A DNA stretch of 64,000 bases from Paraperibacillus marinus (GCF_046237605.1 NZ_CP143542.1:2418001-2482000), one strand, 5' to 3'. Positions 16,595 through 25,961 are shown, counted from the first letter of the stretch. Notes: generated from the letters alone by a model not told the origin. Translations and numbers: made by a program.

Positions 16595-17380
16595 CTATAT
16601 GTCCATCTCCCACCACTTTTGTTCTTCTTGCTTCATATCCTTCTCCGTTTGCTGAGGATAGGCAGTTCGGAATTTATGATGGTCAGCTGGTATGATTTCC
16701 ACCATTTTTGCAATCATATCTTCTGGGTCAAACTGGTTCTTTAACCCTTCTTCCGCCTTTTTTATATCCTCTTTTCTCGTGAAGTTTTTCTCTTCATCGT
16801 ACCATTTCCATAGCTCTTCTGCCGCGCGATCATTAAAGCCTGTCTTGAAGTCACCAGGGTTAATGGTGGCAACTTTTACTCCGAATCCTTGAAGTTCCAA
16901 CTGCAGGGTATGGGCAATTGCTTCAATCGCGTGCTTGGTAGCGGCATATGGACCGCCATATGGAGATGCCAAAATTCCAGAAATTGAACTCATAAAAACG
17001 ATTTTTCCGCTTCCCTTTTCAACCATCTTCCGTGCAGCGATCTGTACGGTTTCCAAGGTTGCGAAAACATTTACCTCAAAAAGTGCCCGAAACCGGTCCA
17101 TCGGCACCTCACCGAGCGGCCCTCGTTCATTAATGGCAGCATTTGCAACAAATACGTCAAAATCATACTTCTCAATCTGTACCAGATCCAAAGGGTTCGT
17201 AATATCGATTTTAATCACCTCTATATCCAGCTCAAGGTCATTTGCTTCCCGCAGAAGGTCTGTTTTTTGAGAAGTCAGCTCTGTAGCCGCAATCACACGA
17301 TGCCCTTTTTTGGCAAGACCAATTGCTGCGCCTCTTCCAAGCCCCGTGCCTGCACCAGAAATGAAAATTGTTTTGCCCAT
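16595..17380 (-). CDS. Short-chain dehydrogenase/reductase (SDR)
   Basis: A 261-residue classical SDR. Cofactor-binding GAGTGLGRG (about 9-17), NAA segment (VANAAIN), active-site serine in FMSSISG and the catalytic YAATKHA (Tyr-x-x-x-Lys, about 152) are all present. Substrate cannot be read; the C-terminal half (lid rich in charged residues, KWYDEEKNFTRKED) differs from fatty-acid or sugar-type SDRs. ATG at 17380 has GGAGG 8 bases upstream. It is an apparent single-gene unit ended by the hairpin at 16516-16550. Confidence 0.85.
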   Translation of the reverse strand: MGKTIFISGAGTGLGRGAAIGLAKKGHRVIAATELTSQKTDLLREANDLELDIEVIKIDITNPLDLVQIEKYDFDVFVANAAINERGPLGEVPMDRFRALFEVNVFATLETVQIAARKMVEKGSGKIVFMSSISGILASPYGGPYAATKHAIEAIAHTLQLELQGFGVKVATINPGDFKTGFNDRAAEELWKWYDEEKNFTRKEDIKKAEEGLKNQFDPEDMIAKMVEIIPADHHKFRTAYPQQTEKDMKQEEQKWWEMDI

Positions 17381-17434
17381 GTTAAATTCCTCCATTCGAA
17401 ATAGCATGCCAATTTATTGTTTCCAGTTAGCAGT

Positions 17435-17630
17435 AAAGCAAACCCAACATGGGCAACATTACCCGATTTCTTACAGGATCCAGTTCATTCAACGCTCCGC
17501 ACTCGCAGTGGACAATCAAGCTTTTGGCTATGTACTTACCGCTGCTTATGGTCGTACTCGGGACTCACCCGTTAGAGTTCGCCCATGCTGGGCGAACAAA
17601 AAAGATAGATGCTCCTGCATCTATCCATCA
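17435..17630 (-). other. Possible group II intron 5' remnant
   Basis: On the minus strand the stretch shows hairpin GATAGATGC/GCATCTATC, then GTTCGCCCAGCATGGGCGAAC, then CTCTAACGGGTGAGTCCCGA and further structured sequence. The GCCCAGCATGGGC and GGGTGAGTCCCG pattern resembles the domain I start of bacterial group II introns. No reverse transcriptase or domain V follows; the SDR gene begins at 17380, so at most a fragment is left. Recognised from memory of such introns, not by a search. Confidence 0.3.
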
Positions 17631-17808
17631 TAAATGATTGAATTCAAAAGTCTCTTCCCCTGGCACAACTACAGCAAATGTTTTCATATGAAGCGAAACT
17701 GAATTTATCCAGATCAGGGCCACTTGATCTCTTAATCTCACTTGTGGCACTCAGCCTCATTAATTGTTTTAATATGTTGTATTTATAGAAATAATTCAGT
17801 TTAAATCG

Positions 17809-18198
17809 TCAGATGCGCTTTGGTTTCTTCCGGACTTCCTCCGCTGCCTTAACCACTTCATCCAAAGTTCTGCCCATCCCCGCTTCTACCGCGGCGACAT
17901 AGCCGCCTTCAACCAATGGAGCATCCGCGATTTTCACATGCTCCAGCCCTGATAATTCAATCGCCAGTTCCGCATTCATCACTGAGCTTCCTAAATCGAA
18001 CAGAAGGATGACCCCTGAATCAGAATATACGTTTTTAATCGCCTTCTGGATTTTTTCCAGGCTTGTTCCGATTTCGCCATCATCGGTACCTCCAGCTGCC
18101 TCAATAGGAACAGTCTGTACGACCTGAGAAACTAAATCCTTCAACCCTTCAGCGATTTTTTCACTATGCGAAATAAACACAACCCCTACCGTGCTCAT
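17809..18198 (-). CDS. dhaM: PTS-dependent dihydroxyacetone kinase, phosphotransferase subunit DhaM
   Basis: A 129-residue EIIA-Man-like domain only, as in Firmicutes, without the fused HPr/EI domains of E. coli DhaM. The phosphorylated histidine lies in VFISHSEK (residue about 10). It accepts phosphate from HPr and passes it to ADP bound on DhaL. The ATG overlaps the dhaL stop by 4 bases (ATGA), showing translational coupling. Third gene of dhaKLM. Confidence 0.92.
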   Translation of the reverse strand: MSTVGVVFISHSEKIAEGLKDLVSQVVQTVPIEAAGGTDDGEIGTSLEKIQKAIKNVYSDSGVILLFDLGSSVMNAELAIELSGLEHVKIADAPLVEGGYVAAVEAGMGRTLDEVVKAAEEVRKKPKRI

Positions 18199-18824
18199 AA
18201 AACAACACCTTCTTCTTCAATCACTTCTGCTAATGAACTGAACAGGAAATAACTTGATACAGAACCTGGGTCAAGATGGCCGATAGAACGTTCACTCAGA
18301 TAAGCAGCTCGGCCCTTTATGGCTTTCATATCCTTTGTTTTTTCCATGGCTTGTTTTGCTGTTTCCTTAAAATTCTTCACGTCGAGCGAAGGACTCTCTT
18401 TTAGGAATGATGCAATGGGACCCCAGACATCGACCATCGTTTTTTGATTCTCCTCGGCCTTGCCTCTCTGGATTATTCCATTCAGGCCTTCACAAACGGC
18501 AGCAGCAAGTGAATCATAGTCCACTTCTTCTTTATCCTTCACAGACATAGACATTTTGAGCAGTGCTGTCCCATATAAGGGACCTGAGGCGCCGCCTACC
18601 TTAGATAATAATGTCATAGCCCAATCCTTTATGAGATCAGAAGGAGTCCCGTAGTCAGCGGCCTTCATTTTTTTCACCGCTTCATCAAATCCCCTGCTCA
18701 TGTTGATGCCATGATCTCCATCTCCGACAGCCTGGTCCAGGTCGGTAAGATACGTTTTATTTTCCTGTATCTTGGCGTTTGTTTTCTCAAGCCATTTCAC
18801 GAAGTGCTCTATCTTTAATCCCAT
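18195..18824 (-). CDS. dhaL: Dihydroxyacetone kinase ADP-binding subunit DhaL
   Basis: A 209-residue helical-barrel subunit. Conserved segments are DLDQAVGDGDHGINMSRGF, whose aspartates coordinate Mg-ADP (about 30-48), GGASGPLYG (about 76-84) and GRAAYLSERSIGHLDPGS near the C-terminus. It shuttles phosphate from DhaM to the dihydroxyacetone covalently held by DhaK. Several starts are possible; ATG at 18824 has GAAAGG at a good distance, and the family starts with a similar MGLK-type end. It lies 31 bases behind dhaK. Confidence 0.92.
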   Translation of the reverse strand: MGLKIEHFVKWLEKTNAKIQENKTYLTDLDQAVGDGDHGINMSRGFDEAVKKMKAADYGTPSDLIKDWAMTLLSKVGGASGPLYGTALLKMSMSVKDKEEVDYDSLAAAVCEGLNGIIQRGKAEENQKTMVDVWGPIASFLKESPSLDVKNFKETAKQAMEKTKDMKAIKGRAAYLSERSIGHLDPGSVSSYFLFSSLAEVIEEEGVVL

Positions 18825-18855
18825 GAACATCAACCTTTCTTTTAAAATCTCCTAA

Positions 18856-19851
18856 TTAGATACGAAATCCTAATGTTTCAGACGGTGAATCGAGCAAACT
18901 CTTAAGTTCATCATCCAATTTTAAGAGCGACACAGAACAGCCCGCCATGTCGATTGCCGTCATAAACTCGCCTACAAAGGTTTTATAGACAGTGAGGCCG
19001 CGCTCCTTAAGAAGCTCACTGACTTTAGCATTTAGAATATAAAGTTCCATTAAAGGAGTGGAGCCCAGCCCATTAATCATCACAGCCACTTCATCCCCTG
19101 GCATATGTATGCGGTCGGCTAGAATTTTTTCTACCAGTGCGGAAGCAATTTCGTCCGCTGTCTGAATTTCACTGCGTGCTATACCAGGCTCTCCATGAAT
19201 CCCCATTCCGACTTCCATTTCATTTTCACCGATTTCAAATCCTGGTTTGCCTGCAGCAGGAATCGTACAAGGAGTCAAAGCCATGCCCATGGAACGCACA
19301 CTGGCAATCGTCTTTTCCGCGGCCGCCTTTACCTCCGTAAGCGATGCCCCTGTCTCTGCTTTCGCCCCAGCAATCTTGTGTACAAATACCGTTCCCGCAA
19401 TCCCGCGCCGTCCAGTCGTATATGTACTGTCTTCCACTGCAACATCGTCATTGACAACGACTTTTTCAACTGTAAGCCCTTCCATTTCGGCCAGCTCTGC
19501 AGCCATTTCAAAGTTCATGACATCACCAGTATAGTTTTTTATGATCAACAGGACACCAGAACCGCCGTCAACTGATTTTATCCCTTCTAAAACCTGATCG
19601 GGTGTCGGCGATGTAAATACGGAACCACACACAGCTGCATCCAGCATCCCTTTTCCGACAAAGCCTGCATGAGACGGCTCATGGCCGCTGCCGCCTCCGC
19701 TCACTAAGCCGACTTTTCCCTGTAATGGAGACTCTTTTCTTGCCAGCACGGTGGAACTCGGAACCTGCTTAAGCTGGTCTCCGTGTGCAGCGACCATTCC
19801 TTTGATCATGTCTTCTACCACAGCATTGGGGTCATTAATAATTTTTTTCAT
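18856..19851 (-). CDS. dhaK: Dihydroxyacetone kinase substrate-binding subunit DhaK
   Basis: A 331-residue subunit that binds dihydroxyacetone covalently through a histidine hemiaminal. Substrate-site segments are VSGGGSGHEPSHAGFVGKGM (about 51-70) and GMGIHGEPGI (about 216), whose His is the likely covalent one; LIIKNYTGDVMNF lies between. Full family length. ATG at 19851 has GGAGG in front. It opens the dhaKLM operon, which channels dihydroxyacetone into glycolysis as DHAP using PEP. No glycerol dehydrogenase gene is adjacent. Confidence 0.93.
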   Translation of the reverse strand: MKKIINDPNAVVEDMIKGMVAAHGDQLKQVPSSTVLARKESPLQGKVGLVSGGGSGHEPSHAGFVGKGMLDAAVCGSVFTSPTPDQVLEGIKSVDGGSGVLLIIKNYTGDVMNFEMAAELAEMEGLTVEKVVVNDDVAVEDSTYTTGRRGIAGTVFVHKIAGAKAETGASLTEVKAAAEKTIASVRSMGMALTPCTIPAAGKPGFEIGENEMEVGMGIHGEPGIARSEIQTADEIASALVEKILADRIHMPGDEVAVMINGLGSTPLMELYILNAKVSELLKERGLTVYKTFVGEFMTAIDMAGCSVSLLKLDDELKSLLDSPSETLGFRI

Positions 19852-20029
19852 ATCCTTACCTCCTATTTATCATGTTTTATCACTCTGCATAATCTATAGA
19901 AGTAAAAAACAGAGTCCCCTCCGCATATTTGCCGGACGGCAGCACCTCTACTAAGTTGTTCATTCGACACAGAAAATTAAATATCCTCTTATTTCACTAC
20001 AAAGTTATGGATCCTACTTCATTCTAATA

Positions 20030-20900
20030 AATTCTTCTTATTTACGCTGTTTCCGGCATGACTTCATCTATTATTGAGAGTTAGGATGTTCATAGCCTTA
20101 TTAAACTGAGCCTTGTTTATTTCACTATTATTTTTTTGAGTAATAAAGTTCGCTGTGCCTGTTGGTTGCTTTTATACATAAAAATATCATTACCGCTAAA
20201 CACACACATCTACACCTTGTTGGGATTATTTCAAAACAGCATCCAACAACCAGCCTTCCTTCTTAAACTTTTATTTGCTTCACAATCTCTTTATAATACC
20301 GTTCCTTATAAGCGTGCCTTCACGGGTACGGGTGGTAATACATGAATTCGTTCTTAGTCTGTAACCCATACACTTTCATCCCTGTCTTATTAATAGCTGA
20401 AAGCCACTGCTTTTTTAATTGTTGAAGATCTTTTGCCGATTCGGTACTCCATTCCAGCAATATCCATGGATGATTTTCCTGTTCGAATAATGAAATAATG
20501 CTTTTATTCAACTCATATGCCTTTATTGTACTTCTATCTGCCTCATAGCTTCTTTAGAGGAAGTATTCTGTAATGGAAACAAATTATAGAAATGAAAGCG
20601 TCCATCAAGCGGCTGCTCACTAACCCCATATAAGATATCCACCAGCCTTTGCTATCAGGTATCACTTCCCCTGTTTATTTCATTTTGATCAAGAACTAAA
20701 TGCGAAGCTTCAACCTTGCCTTCCCTGGATTTAGCATAATTGTTGAACCAATAAAAGCATGTGATGTTCCAAATTAAAGGTATGTGTACTTACGAAACAC
20801 ATTTCCATTCTCTAAAAAAGGTACCAAACACATTAAATGTTTCCATTCTATTACCTCGCTTTTTCCATAATTAAGAAAACTATTCGAACCAGGCGTCAAG
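20030..20900 (-). pseudogene. Decayed coding remnant in a gene-poor gap
   Basis: Between dhaK and the truncated HsdR-N gene there is over 1 kb without an intact gene. A 63-codon open stretch at 20320-20511 (contains HPWILLEW and TGMKVYGLQ) extends upstream a few codons before a stop, and coding-like fragments in other frames (for example EVIEWKHLMC and LVPFLENGNVFRK) follow to about 20890. The fragments look like one former minus-strand gene broken by frameshifts. I do not recognise the family. Confidence 0.3.
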
Positions 20901-20977
20901 ATTCCTTTTTCTTTTAAAAAAACGCGCAGGTTTTTTTAGACGACCTCTTGCAAAATACATTGTAGGAACACCAAAAA

Positions 20978-21009
20978 ACAGAGTAACCAATTTAGCTGAT
21001 TACTCTGTT
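20978..21009 (-). terminator. Terminator of the HsdR-N-type gene
   Basis: AACAGAGTAA/TTACTCTGTT arms followed on the minus strand by TTTTTT directly behind the stop at 21014. Confidence 0.7.
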
Positions 21010-21013
21010 CTTC

Positions 21014-21949
21014 TTAATGCCGCATGGCCTTCCACGGAATTAATTCAATTAAAGTATTTACTCCAGATGTATTTTCTCCAGATGTTTTAAAGGGAAATAT
21101 ATTTTCGTGCTTTATATTTAATAAGTTTATATATCCGTCCGGTTCATCCTTCCACTGATTATTCAGTTGTTTATACATAAATAGCCGCTTGCCATCAGTG
21201 GTAATGATTGTTTTGCAATTTAATAGATTCCTCGTTGTAACATATCCAACTGCCTGGTCATAGGCAGAAGTGAGTGATTTATTGGGACGTTTTGCCTCAC
21301 AGATCATGAAACAACTCATCGGATCGGTTGGTACACTATTAAAGAAAGCTAAATCAATTTTCTTCCATTCAATAGCCAGTAATTGTTCTGACCAGCCCAT
21401 TCCCAGCATAAGCGGTACAATCATATGGGCTACAATTTCATGTTCGGATGGTCGATTGCTGCCCTCCTGCTTGCTATACCATTTAGCAAGTCTTTGAATT
21501 CGGGATAATACATTTAACACATCTTCTACCGCATTATTCGGTAGTCCGGCATTAAACAGCTCAATACCCAACTCATTATTACTGAAGGTTCCCGATCTTA
21601 ATGCAGGAAGCGGCTTAAGATCCCTTATTGGCATAAGTAATTTCAACTGAGATACTAGGCTTGTAACCCGTGCTTCACGAACTGCCGTAAACGTGTGCTG
21701 CTGTTTATAATTGGAAAACAAAGGTTTACCTGGCTGAATAACTGGTACTGGTTGGGTATACCAGAGGACTCTGCGTGTATGCTGAAGGTCCCATCCTAAA
21801 ACGTCATTAAAGCATTCAACCCACATATATTGATGTTCTGGACTATCTGGTATTAGGCCGACAGCTCTTACCTCATGACCATAGCGTAAAAGAATAATAT
21901 CCCCTGGTTTAGGATTTTTACAAAAGCTCCTGATCTGATTTGTCGCCAT
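21014..21949 (-). CDS. 5'-truncated protein with HsdR N-terminal nuclease-like domain
   Basis: A 311-residue product. The C-terminal part (about 160-290) has the layout of type I restriction HSDR_N domains: HEIVAHMIVPLMLGMGW, then KIDLAFFN, CFMICEAKR (D...ExK-like core) and TTDGKRLFMYK. The N-terminal 60 residues (KPGDIILLRYG, YMWVECFNDVLGWD) look like a small beta-rich recognition domain. The frame begins exactly where homology to the short coiled-coil gene breaks off (about 21957), with no proper ribosome site at ATG 21949, so the gene was probably cut at its 5' end by recombination with repeat B. It may be non-functional. Confidence 0.55.
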   Translation of the reverse strand: MATNQIRSFCKNPKPGDIILLRYGHEVRAVGLIPDSPEHQYMWVECFNDVLGWDLQHTRRVLWYTQPVPVIQPGKPLFSNYKQQHTFTAVREARVTSLVSQLKLLMPIRDLKPLPALRSGTFSNNELGIELFNAGLPNNAVEDVLNVLSRIQRLAKWYSKQEGSNRPSEHEIVAHMIVPLMLGMGWSEQLLAIEWKKIDLAFFNSVPTDPMSCFMICEAKRPNKSLTSAYDQAVGYVTTRNLLNCKTIITTDGKRLFMYKQLNNQWKDEPDGYINLLNIKHENIFPFKTSGENTSGVNTLIELIPWKAMRH

Positions 21950-21956
21950 TCGGATT

Positions 21957-22038
21957 CCAGCTTTTCCAAGTCGTTCTGGAGGTGGATGTAGTCGGATTTT
22001 AGATCTTGGATTTTATATTCGATTTCTGATTTGGTCAT
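21957..22038 (-). pseudogene. Truncated short coiled-coil gene, copy B
   Basis: The first 27 to 28 codons (MTKSEIEYKIQDLKSDY...) match the intact copies at 10197-10373 and 32763-32939, then homology stops abruptly and the frame runs on into the upstream end of the HsdR-N-type gene in another frame. It marks a recombination joint. Confidence 0.75.
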
Positions 22039-22329
22039 TAGGGGTGCCTCATTTCATCATTTGGATACTATGATGATAACAAAATGATACAGATTCTTAA
22101 CTTTAAAATATAAACTGCAATTGATTTCCAAACCCCTGCTCCGTATTAAAAGCAGGGGTTTCCATCCACACAACATCATATATATCCTTTTAATTTTTGT
22201 TCGCTTCTAGGTTTCAAGGAATACCTTTTTACTCCATAGGAAACCCTGGCTGATCCGGTCAAGAAATAAAGAAGCTTATTAAAGGAGGCAGCGACCAGAG
22301 TACAGCTTCTACCAGCCTATATAATCCAG

Positions 22330-22665
22330 TTATTTAATAGTAAGCAAGTTAAACTCTCGCAAAAAAATAGAAAGTTCTTCAGCAGATTGGAATTTTAAAG
22401 AATATCCATAAGGAATAGGAGTCTCCCCCGTATTAATTCTTTTAGGAAATTTCTTCAACGCTGTGCTGTGGGTTAACCCCTTTGCTGCGTTTTTCAGTAA
22501 GAAGATGTTCTCTACAGTGACGGGGTTCAACGCCACTGTAATTTCCTTACTGGGCAACAAGTAGACTACTTCTTCTGTATGTATATGTTCAAATTCACTT
22601 GCTTTGCTTGTCTCTTGCTTGAGTGTAAAACTATTATCTTTAAAGACTTTCATTAACTCTTCCAA
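22330..22665 (-). CDS. Conserved 111-residue protein of unknown function, copy B
   Basis: The most divergent of the three full-length copies (KDNSFTLKQETSKASEF, IFLLKNAAKG, ALKKFPKR), with many synonymous-looking base changes but the same length and the same TTG start behind AGGAG. The divergence with an intact frame argues that the protein has been under selection. The hairpin at 22742-22795 lies upstream, and the truncated coiled-coil gene lies 292 bases downstream instead of 80. Function unknown. Confidence 0.65.
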   Translation of the reverse strand: MEELMKVFKDNSFTLKQETSKASEFEHIHTEEVVYLLPSKEITVALNPVTVENIFLLKNAAKGLTHSTALKKFPKRINTGETPIPYGYSLKFQSAEELSIFLREFNLLTIK

Positions 22666-22741
22666 AAAAACATCTCCTATTTTGTATTGTCACAGTATTC
22701 TACCTGGGACTATGCTTCCTTTTCAAATGTTTTGTCCATGC

Positions 22742-22795
22742 AAAAACACCTCCGAATCAGCACTTATAGTAAGTGTACCATTTCGAAGGTGTTTT
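22742..22795. repeat. Conserved hairpin, copy B
   Basis: The same double-stem sequence as at 10867-10920 with one or two changes. Homology to the other copies ends immediately after it, at about 22797, where the methyltransferase terminator begins. Confidence 0.65.
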
Positions 22796-22812
22796 ATAAA
22801 AAATGCAAAAAG

Positions 22813-22836
22813 GGAAAAGGGCCATCTCTCTTTTCC
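22813..22836 (-). terminator. Terminator of the methyltransferase gene
   Basis: GGAAAAG/CTTTTCC stem followed on the minus strand by CCTTTTTG, just behind the stop at 22852. Confidence 0.6.
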
Positions 22837-22851
22837 ATTCAGAGTAAATTT

Positions 22852-24966
22852 TTATACAAAAATGCTATTTCTTACTTGGGCCAAACGCTCTTTAATCTCT
22901 TCATATTCAAGTTTATTAGTACCTTCTTTTATTAGTAACTGTGCTGCACTTACTACGAAACGATCTCCTCTAGATAATTTCATTCCTGAATTTTCCAATC
23001 TAAGGAATTCATTATCAGACTTTTTAACAGCCTGAGTATAATCTGACTTATTCTCTTTCATGTATCTTTGTTTACGGCAAACTAAAATACTATCTAAACT
23101 AATAGGGTCTTTAGCTGATGATTTTGGACTAGAAGCTCTTGCCTCAGCATGAACAGGGTGCACCGCAGTTACCGTTAATCCAGCCCGATTTATCGCTTGA
23201 TATATAGCAGCCCAGCCTTCTGGTTTAGAATGATGGAAACTAAATGCTAGTATCCCATCATCTTTTAAAACCCTACAACACTCCGAGAAAACTGAAGCAA
23301 GTTGGTTAGCAAATACCTTTGGTTCATTATGTTGTACTTCGCCGGAATCATATGAGTTTGCCCTGGCCATCCACTCATATTTATGTTTCAAAACAGGAGA
23401 CAGCCATGCAAAGAAGAAGTCACTTAGTTCGCTGTAGTGTATAAAGTCGAAGTATGGTGGATCAGTAATAACTGCATTTACTGTTGAATCTGGTATAGGA
23501 ATGGATGAACTGTCTCCATTTAAAATTAATGCAGCTAGTTCATTATTATTGAACTTTTCCCAATTATCAACAACCTGTACATTAACAGGGTTACTAGCTA
23601 TTACCTTTTCTGTGCCACAATTCTTCCCCATATCATCATACTTTAATTTAACTTCAAAGGGTTCATTTAAATATTCTTTAGCTTTCAGGAGCCTAGAGGA
23701 AAATAAGGAACTGAAAGTACCACTACTTTTCTTAGTACCCCAAACCGAATTCTCAAGTGGTGTGCGTTCAGGCTTTAAAATATGATTAGAGAACATATGC
23801 CTTACAGCCCCAGTCCCTTCTCCCTTAAAGCTACAAAACATATTATTAAATTCTAATGTGCTTGAAAACAGGCATAACATCTGTTCTTGTAAAACTTCAT
23901 CTTTAATTTCTTCTATGATACCTTTTAAAAGGAGACCTAGACATAGTAGTTGGCGTGTATTAAAGAAGTCTTTCCACTTCAAATAGTTATACCCTCTAGC
24001 CTGGTCAGTATTATGCCCTGACCTAACATCAAGAGTGGGTATAGGTAAATCTTCGTTAATAATTCTTCGTTCTGCTTCCGCATATAACTTATGGTCATAA
24101 TCACCAACAGGAAGGTATATTTTCTCCCCTTCTTTAGTCGCTGCCATAACTGCATACATGGAGTGCTTTATCTGACTTCCATCCCTTGGAAGGAGATCCT
24201 TAATCTTATATTTTTTTCCGTTTTTAGATGATACATATTGTCCAGATACTGGCCCTTCTTGTGGATTAAATTCATTATTACAGTTTGGGCAAGTAACGGA
24301 AACCGAGTCATATCTGTCTTCAATTACTGACCAACAATTTGGGCATAATATTTTGGCTGCTGGTTTTTTCTTAGGATAAGCATTTTGTGAGAAAACGTAT
24401 TTAGAAAATAAAGGTACCTCCTCCCCGTCTGGGAGGGTTACAATTTTAACCCAAAAATAATAAAGAACTGGTATAAGTTCCCCAGTCAAAGGATGAAGAG
24501 TTTTATAATATTTTTTTATTTCAGGCGCTATCTTATTTTCCAGATTTTCATATGCCTCTCTGAGTTCCTTTTCAGATACCTTATTAAATGCTTGATTAAC
24601 TAAAAAAGTACTTATAGGGTTAATATCACAACCAATAGCCTTTGCACCAAGCTTTATAGTTTCACCAATTGTTGTTCCACTTCCCATAAAAGGATCTAAA
24701 ACAACCTTATCTTTTAAATCGTGTTTTTTATAAAACTCTTTCCAAATATCATTACTTTCCGGTGTCAGTGCCCCCAAGGTTATAGCTCTAAAAACCGACC
24801 CTAAACGAGTAGCCCACCACTTATGTATATGATAAATGGGACGATAAATTTCTTTTCTCCAGCTCTCTTTTTCTGCGACTTCACTAAGTTCCACTATAGG
24901 GAAATTACTTTCAAGAGCAGTAATTTTATAATTTGTAACATCTTGTTGTTCTTTAAGTACTATCAT
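22852..24966 (-). CDS. DNA methyltransferase (DUF1156-like, amino-methylase fold)
   Basis: A 704-residue SAM-dependent DNA methyltransferase. After an N-terminal HKWWATRLGSVFRA segment comes motif I, LDPFMGSGTTIGE (about 93-105), and the catalytic motif IV, ITDPPYFDF (about 505-513); DPPY marks adenine-N6 or cytosine-N4 methylases. Between them is a long insertion with two CPNC knuckles (about 211 and 229), a probable zinc ribbon. The last 80 residues form a charged helical tail. The gene is followed by its terminator and preceded 9 bases upstream by a PD-(D/E)XK nuclease gene, so the pair is best read as a restriction-modification unit. Target site unknown. Confidence 0.8.
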   Translation of the reverse strand: MIVLKEQQDVTNYKITALESNFPIVELSEVAEKESWRKEIYRPIYHIHKWWATRLGSVFRAITLGALTPESNDIWKEFYKKHDLKDKVVLDPFMGSGTTIGETIKLGAKAIGCDINPISTFLVNQAFNKVSEKELREAYENLENKIAPEIKKYYKTLHPLTGELIPVLYYFWVKIVTLPDGEEVPLFSKYVFSQNAYPKKKPAAKILCPNCWSVIEDRYDSVSVTCPNCNNEFNPQEGPVSGQYVSSKNGKKYKIKDLLPRDGSQIKHSMYAVMAATKEGEKIYLPVGDYDHKLYAEAERRIINEDLPIPTLDVRSGHNTDQARGYNYLKWKDFFNTRQLLCLGLLLKGIIEEIKDEVLQEQMLCLFSSTLEFNNMFCSFKGEGTGAVRHMFSNHILKPERTPLENSVWGTKKSSGTFSSLFSSRLLKAKEYLNEPFEVKLKYDDMGKNCGTEKVIASNPVNVQVVDNWEKFNNNELAALILNGDSSSIPIPDSTVNAVITDPPYFDFIHYSELSDFFFAWLSPVLKHKYEWMARANSYDSGEVQHNEPKVFANQLASVFSECCRVLKDDGILAFSFHHSKPEGWAAIYQAINRAGLTVTAVHPVHAEARASSPKSSAKDPISLDSILVCRKQRYMKENKSDYTQAVKKSDNEFLRLENSGMKLSRGDRFVVSAAQLLIKEGTNKLEYEEIKERLAQVRNSIFV

Positions 24967-24975
24967 TCTGTTTTT

Positions 24976-25749
24976 TCACCCATTCATTGAAACTACTTTT
25001 TCTGCTTGTGTTTTTAATCTATAAGCCAAAAATCTATGCTCTAGCCCTGCATGGGGATTAGGGACTGTTTCTGCTATTAACTCATTTGTCCTAAGGTTAA
25101 AATTATAGCCTACAACTAATGACTCGGACTCAATTCGAGACAACCTTCCAACTACTTGGAAACGTTCGTCCGCTTCATAATTCTCTGGAACAATTAGCGT
25201 CATTAAACCAGTAGTCCCACTGGTTAATGCAAACGGAGTAGGAGCCACATACATTTTCCTATCTCTAATCTTAATATCACCGTAGGTGCCGAACCCTTTA
25301 ATGCTTTTATTTTTATGAACATAATTATTGTCTGCATTCAGGAAGTTCCCATGGGAAATTACAAGGTCAACTACGGGATATTCTTTTTTTCCATTTTCGT
25401 TAGCTGGATATTCTCTAAGATCTGCAGGGTAACGTCCGAAAACATAGAAAATGCTTCTTCCGTTATGAGCGCCTGAAGGAACTTGACTATTTGCATCATA
25501 ATCTCGTTCACGACCAGGCCATGCTAAACCCTTTACCTCATATCCTTCTGCATGCTCAACTAATGAAAAATCTGGATAAGTATTTCTGCCTTTACTTTCA
25601 AAATGAAAGTTTAGTCCCTCTAGGCGACGTTCAAACCAATTTTGAAAGTGAAATTCCTTATCTTGAGCGCTTACAGACTCAATAAGTTCTCCATTTTGTA
25701 CAGCTATAACACATTTTTCAAAAACATCAAAACAGCTTGTATATTCCAT
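24976..25749 (-). CDS. PD-(D/E)XK restriction endonuclease-like protein
   Basis: A 257-residue protein with a probable nuclease core: NTYPDFSLVEHAEGYEVKGL, giving PD at about residue 55 and E-V-K 10 residues later. A preceding helix (EFHFQNWFERRL) is typical of such folds. It contains a long beta-rich C-terminal half. Start: GTG at 25761 is in frame, but ATG at 25749 lies 9 bases behind GGGGTG and is preferred. The methyltransferase follows 9 bases later, so it is probably the cognate restriction enzyme. Family not identified; specificity unknown. The 290 bases upstream hold its promoter region and a hairpin of the next gene, nothing else seen. Confidence 0.65.
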   Translation of the reverse strand: MEYTSCFDVFEKCVIAVQNGELIESVSAQDKEFHFQNWFERRLEGLNFHFESKGRNTYPDFSLVEHAEGYEVKGLAWPGRERDYDANSQVPSGAHNGRSIFYVFGRYPADLREYPANENGKKEYPVVDLVISHGNFLNADNNYVHKNKSIKGFGTYGDIKIRDRKMYVAPTPFALTSGTTGLMTLIVPENYEADERFQVVGRLSRIESESLVVGYNFNLRTNELIAETVPNPHAGLEHRFLAYRLKTQAEKVVSMNG

Positions 25750-25961
25750 TTGTAAGCCCACCCCATTTTATAATTCAATATGGTTAGAATCAATCGTTTA
25801 TCTTATAGTTATATATAATCAATACTAACTAAGCAATCATAACATACTTAGGTTCCGTTCCCCCATAGTTTATGCTGACTTAAAAGCCAAAAATAGCCAC
25901 TTCTCAAAAGTATGACCCGATAAGAATTTGTTTATTTTATTAATATTTTCCGTTAAGAAAG

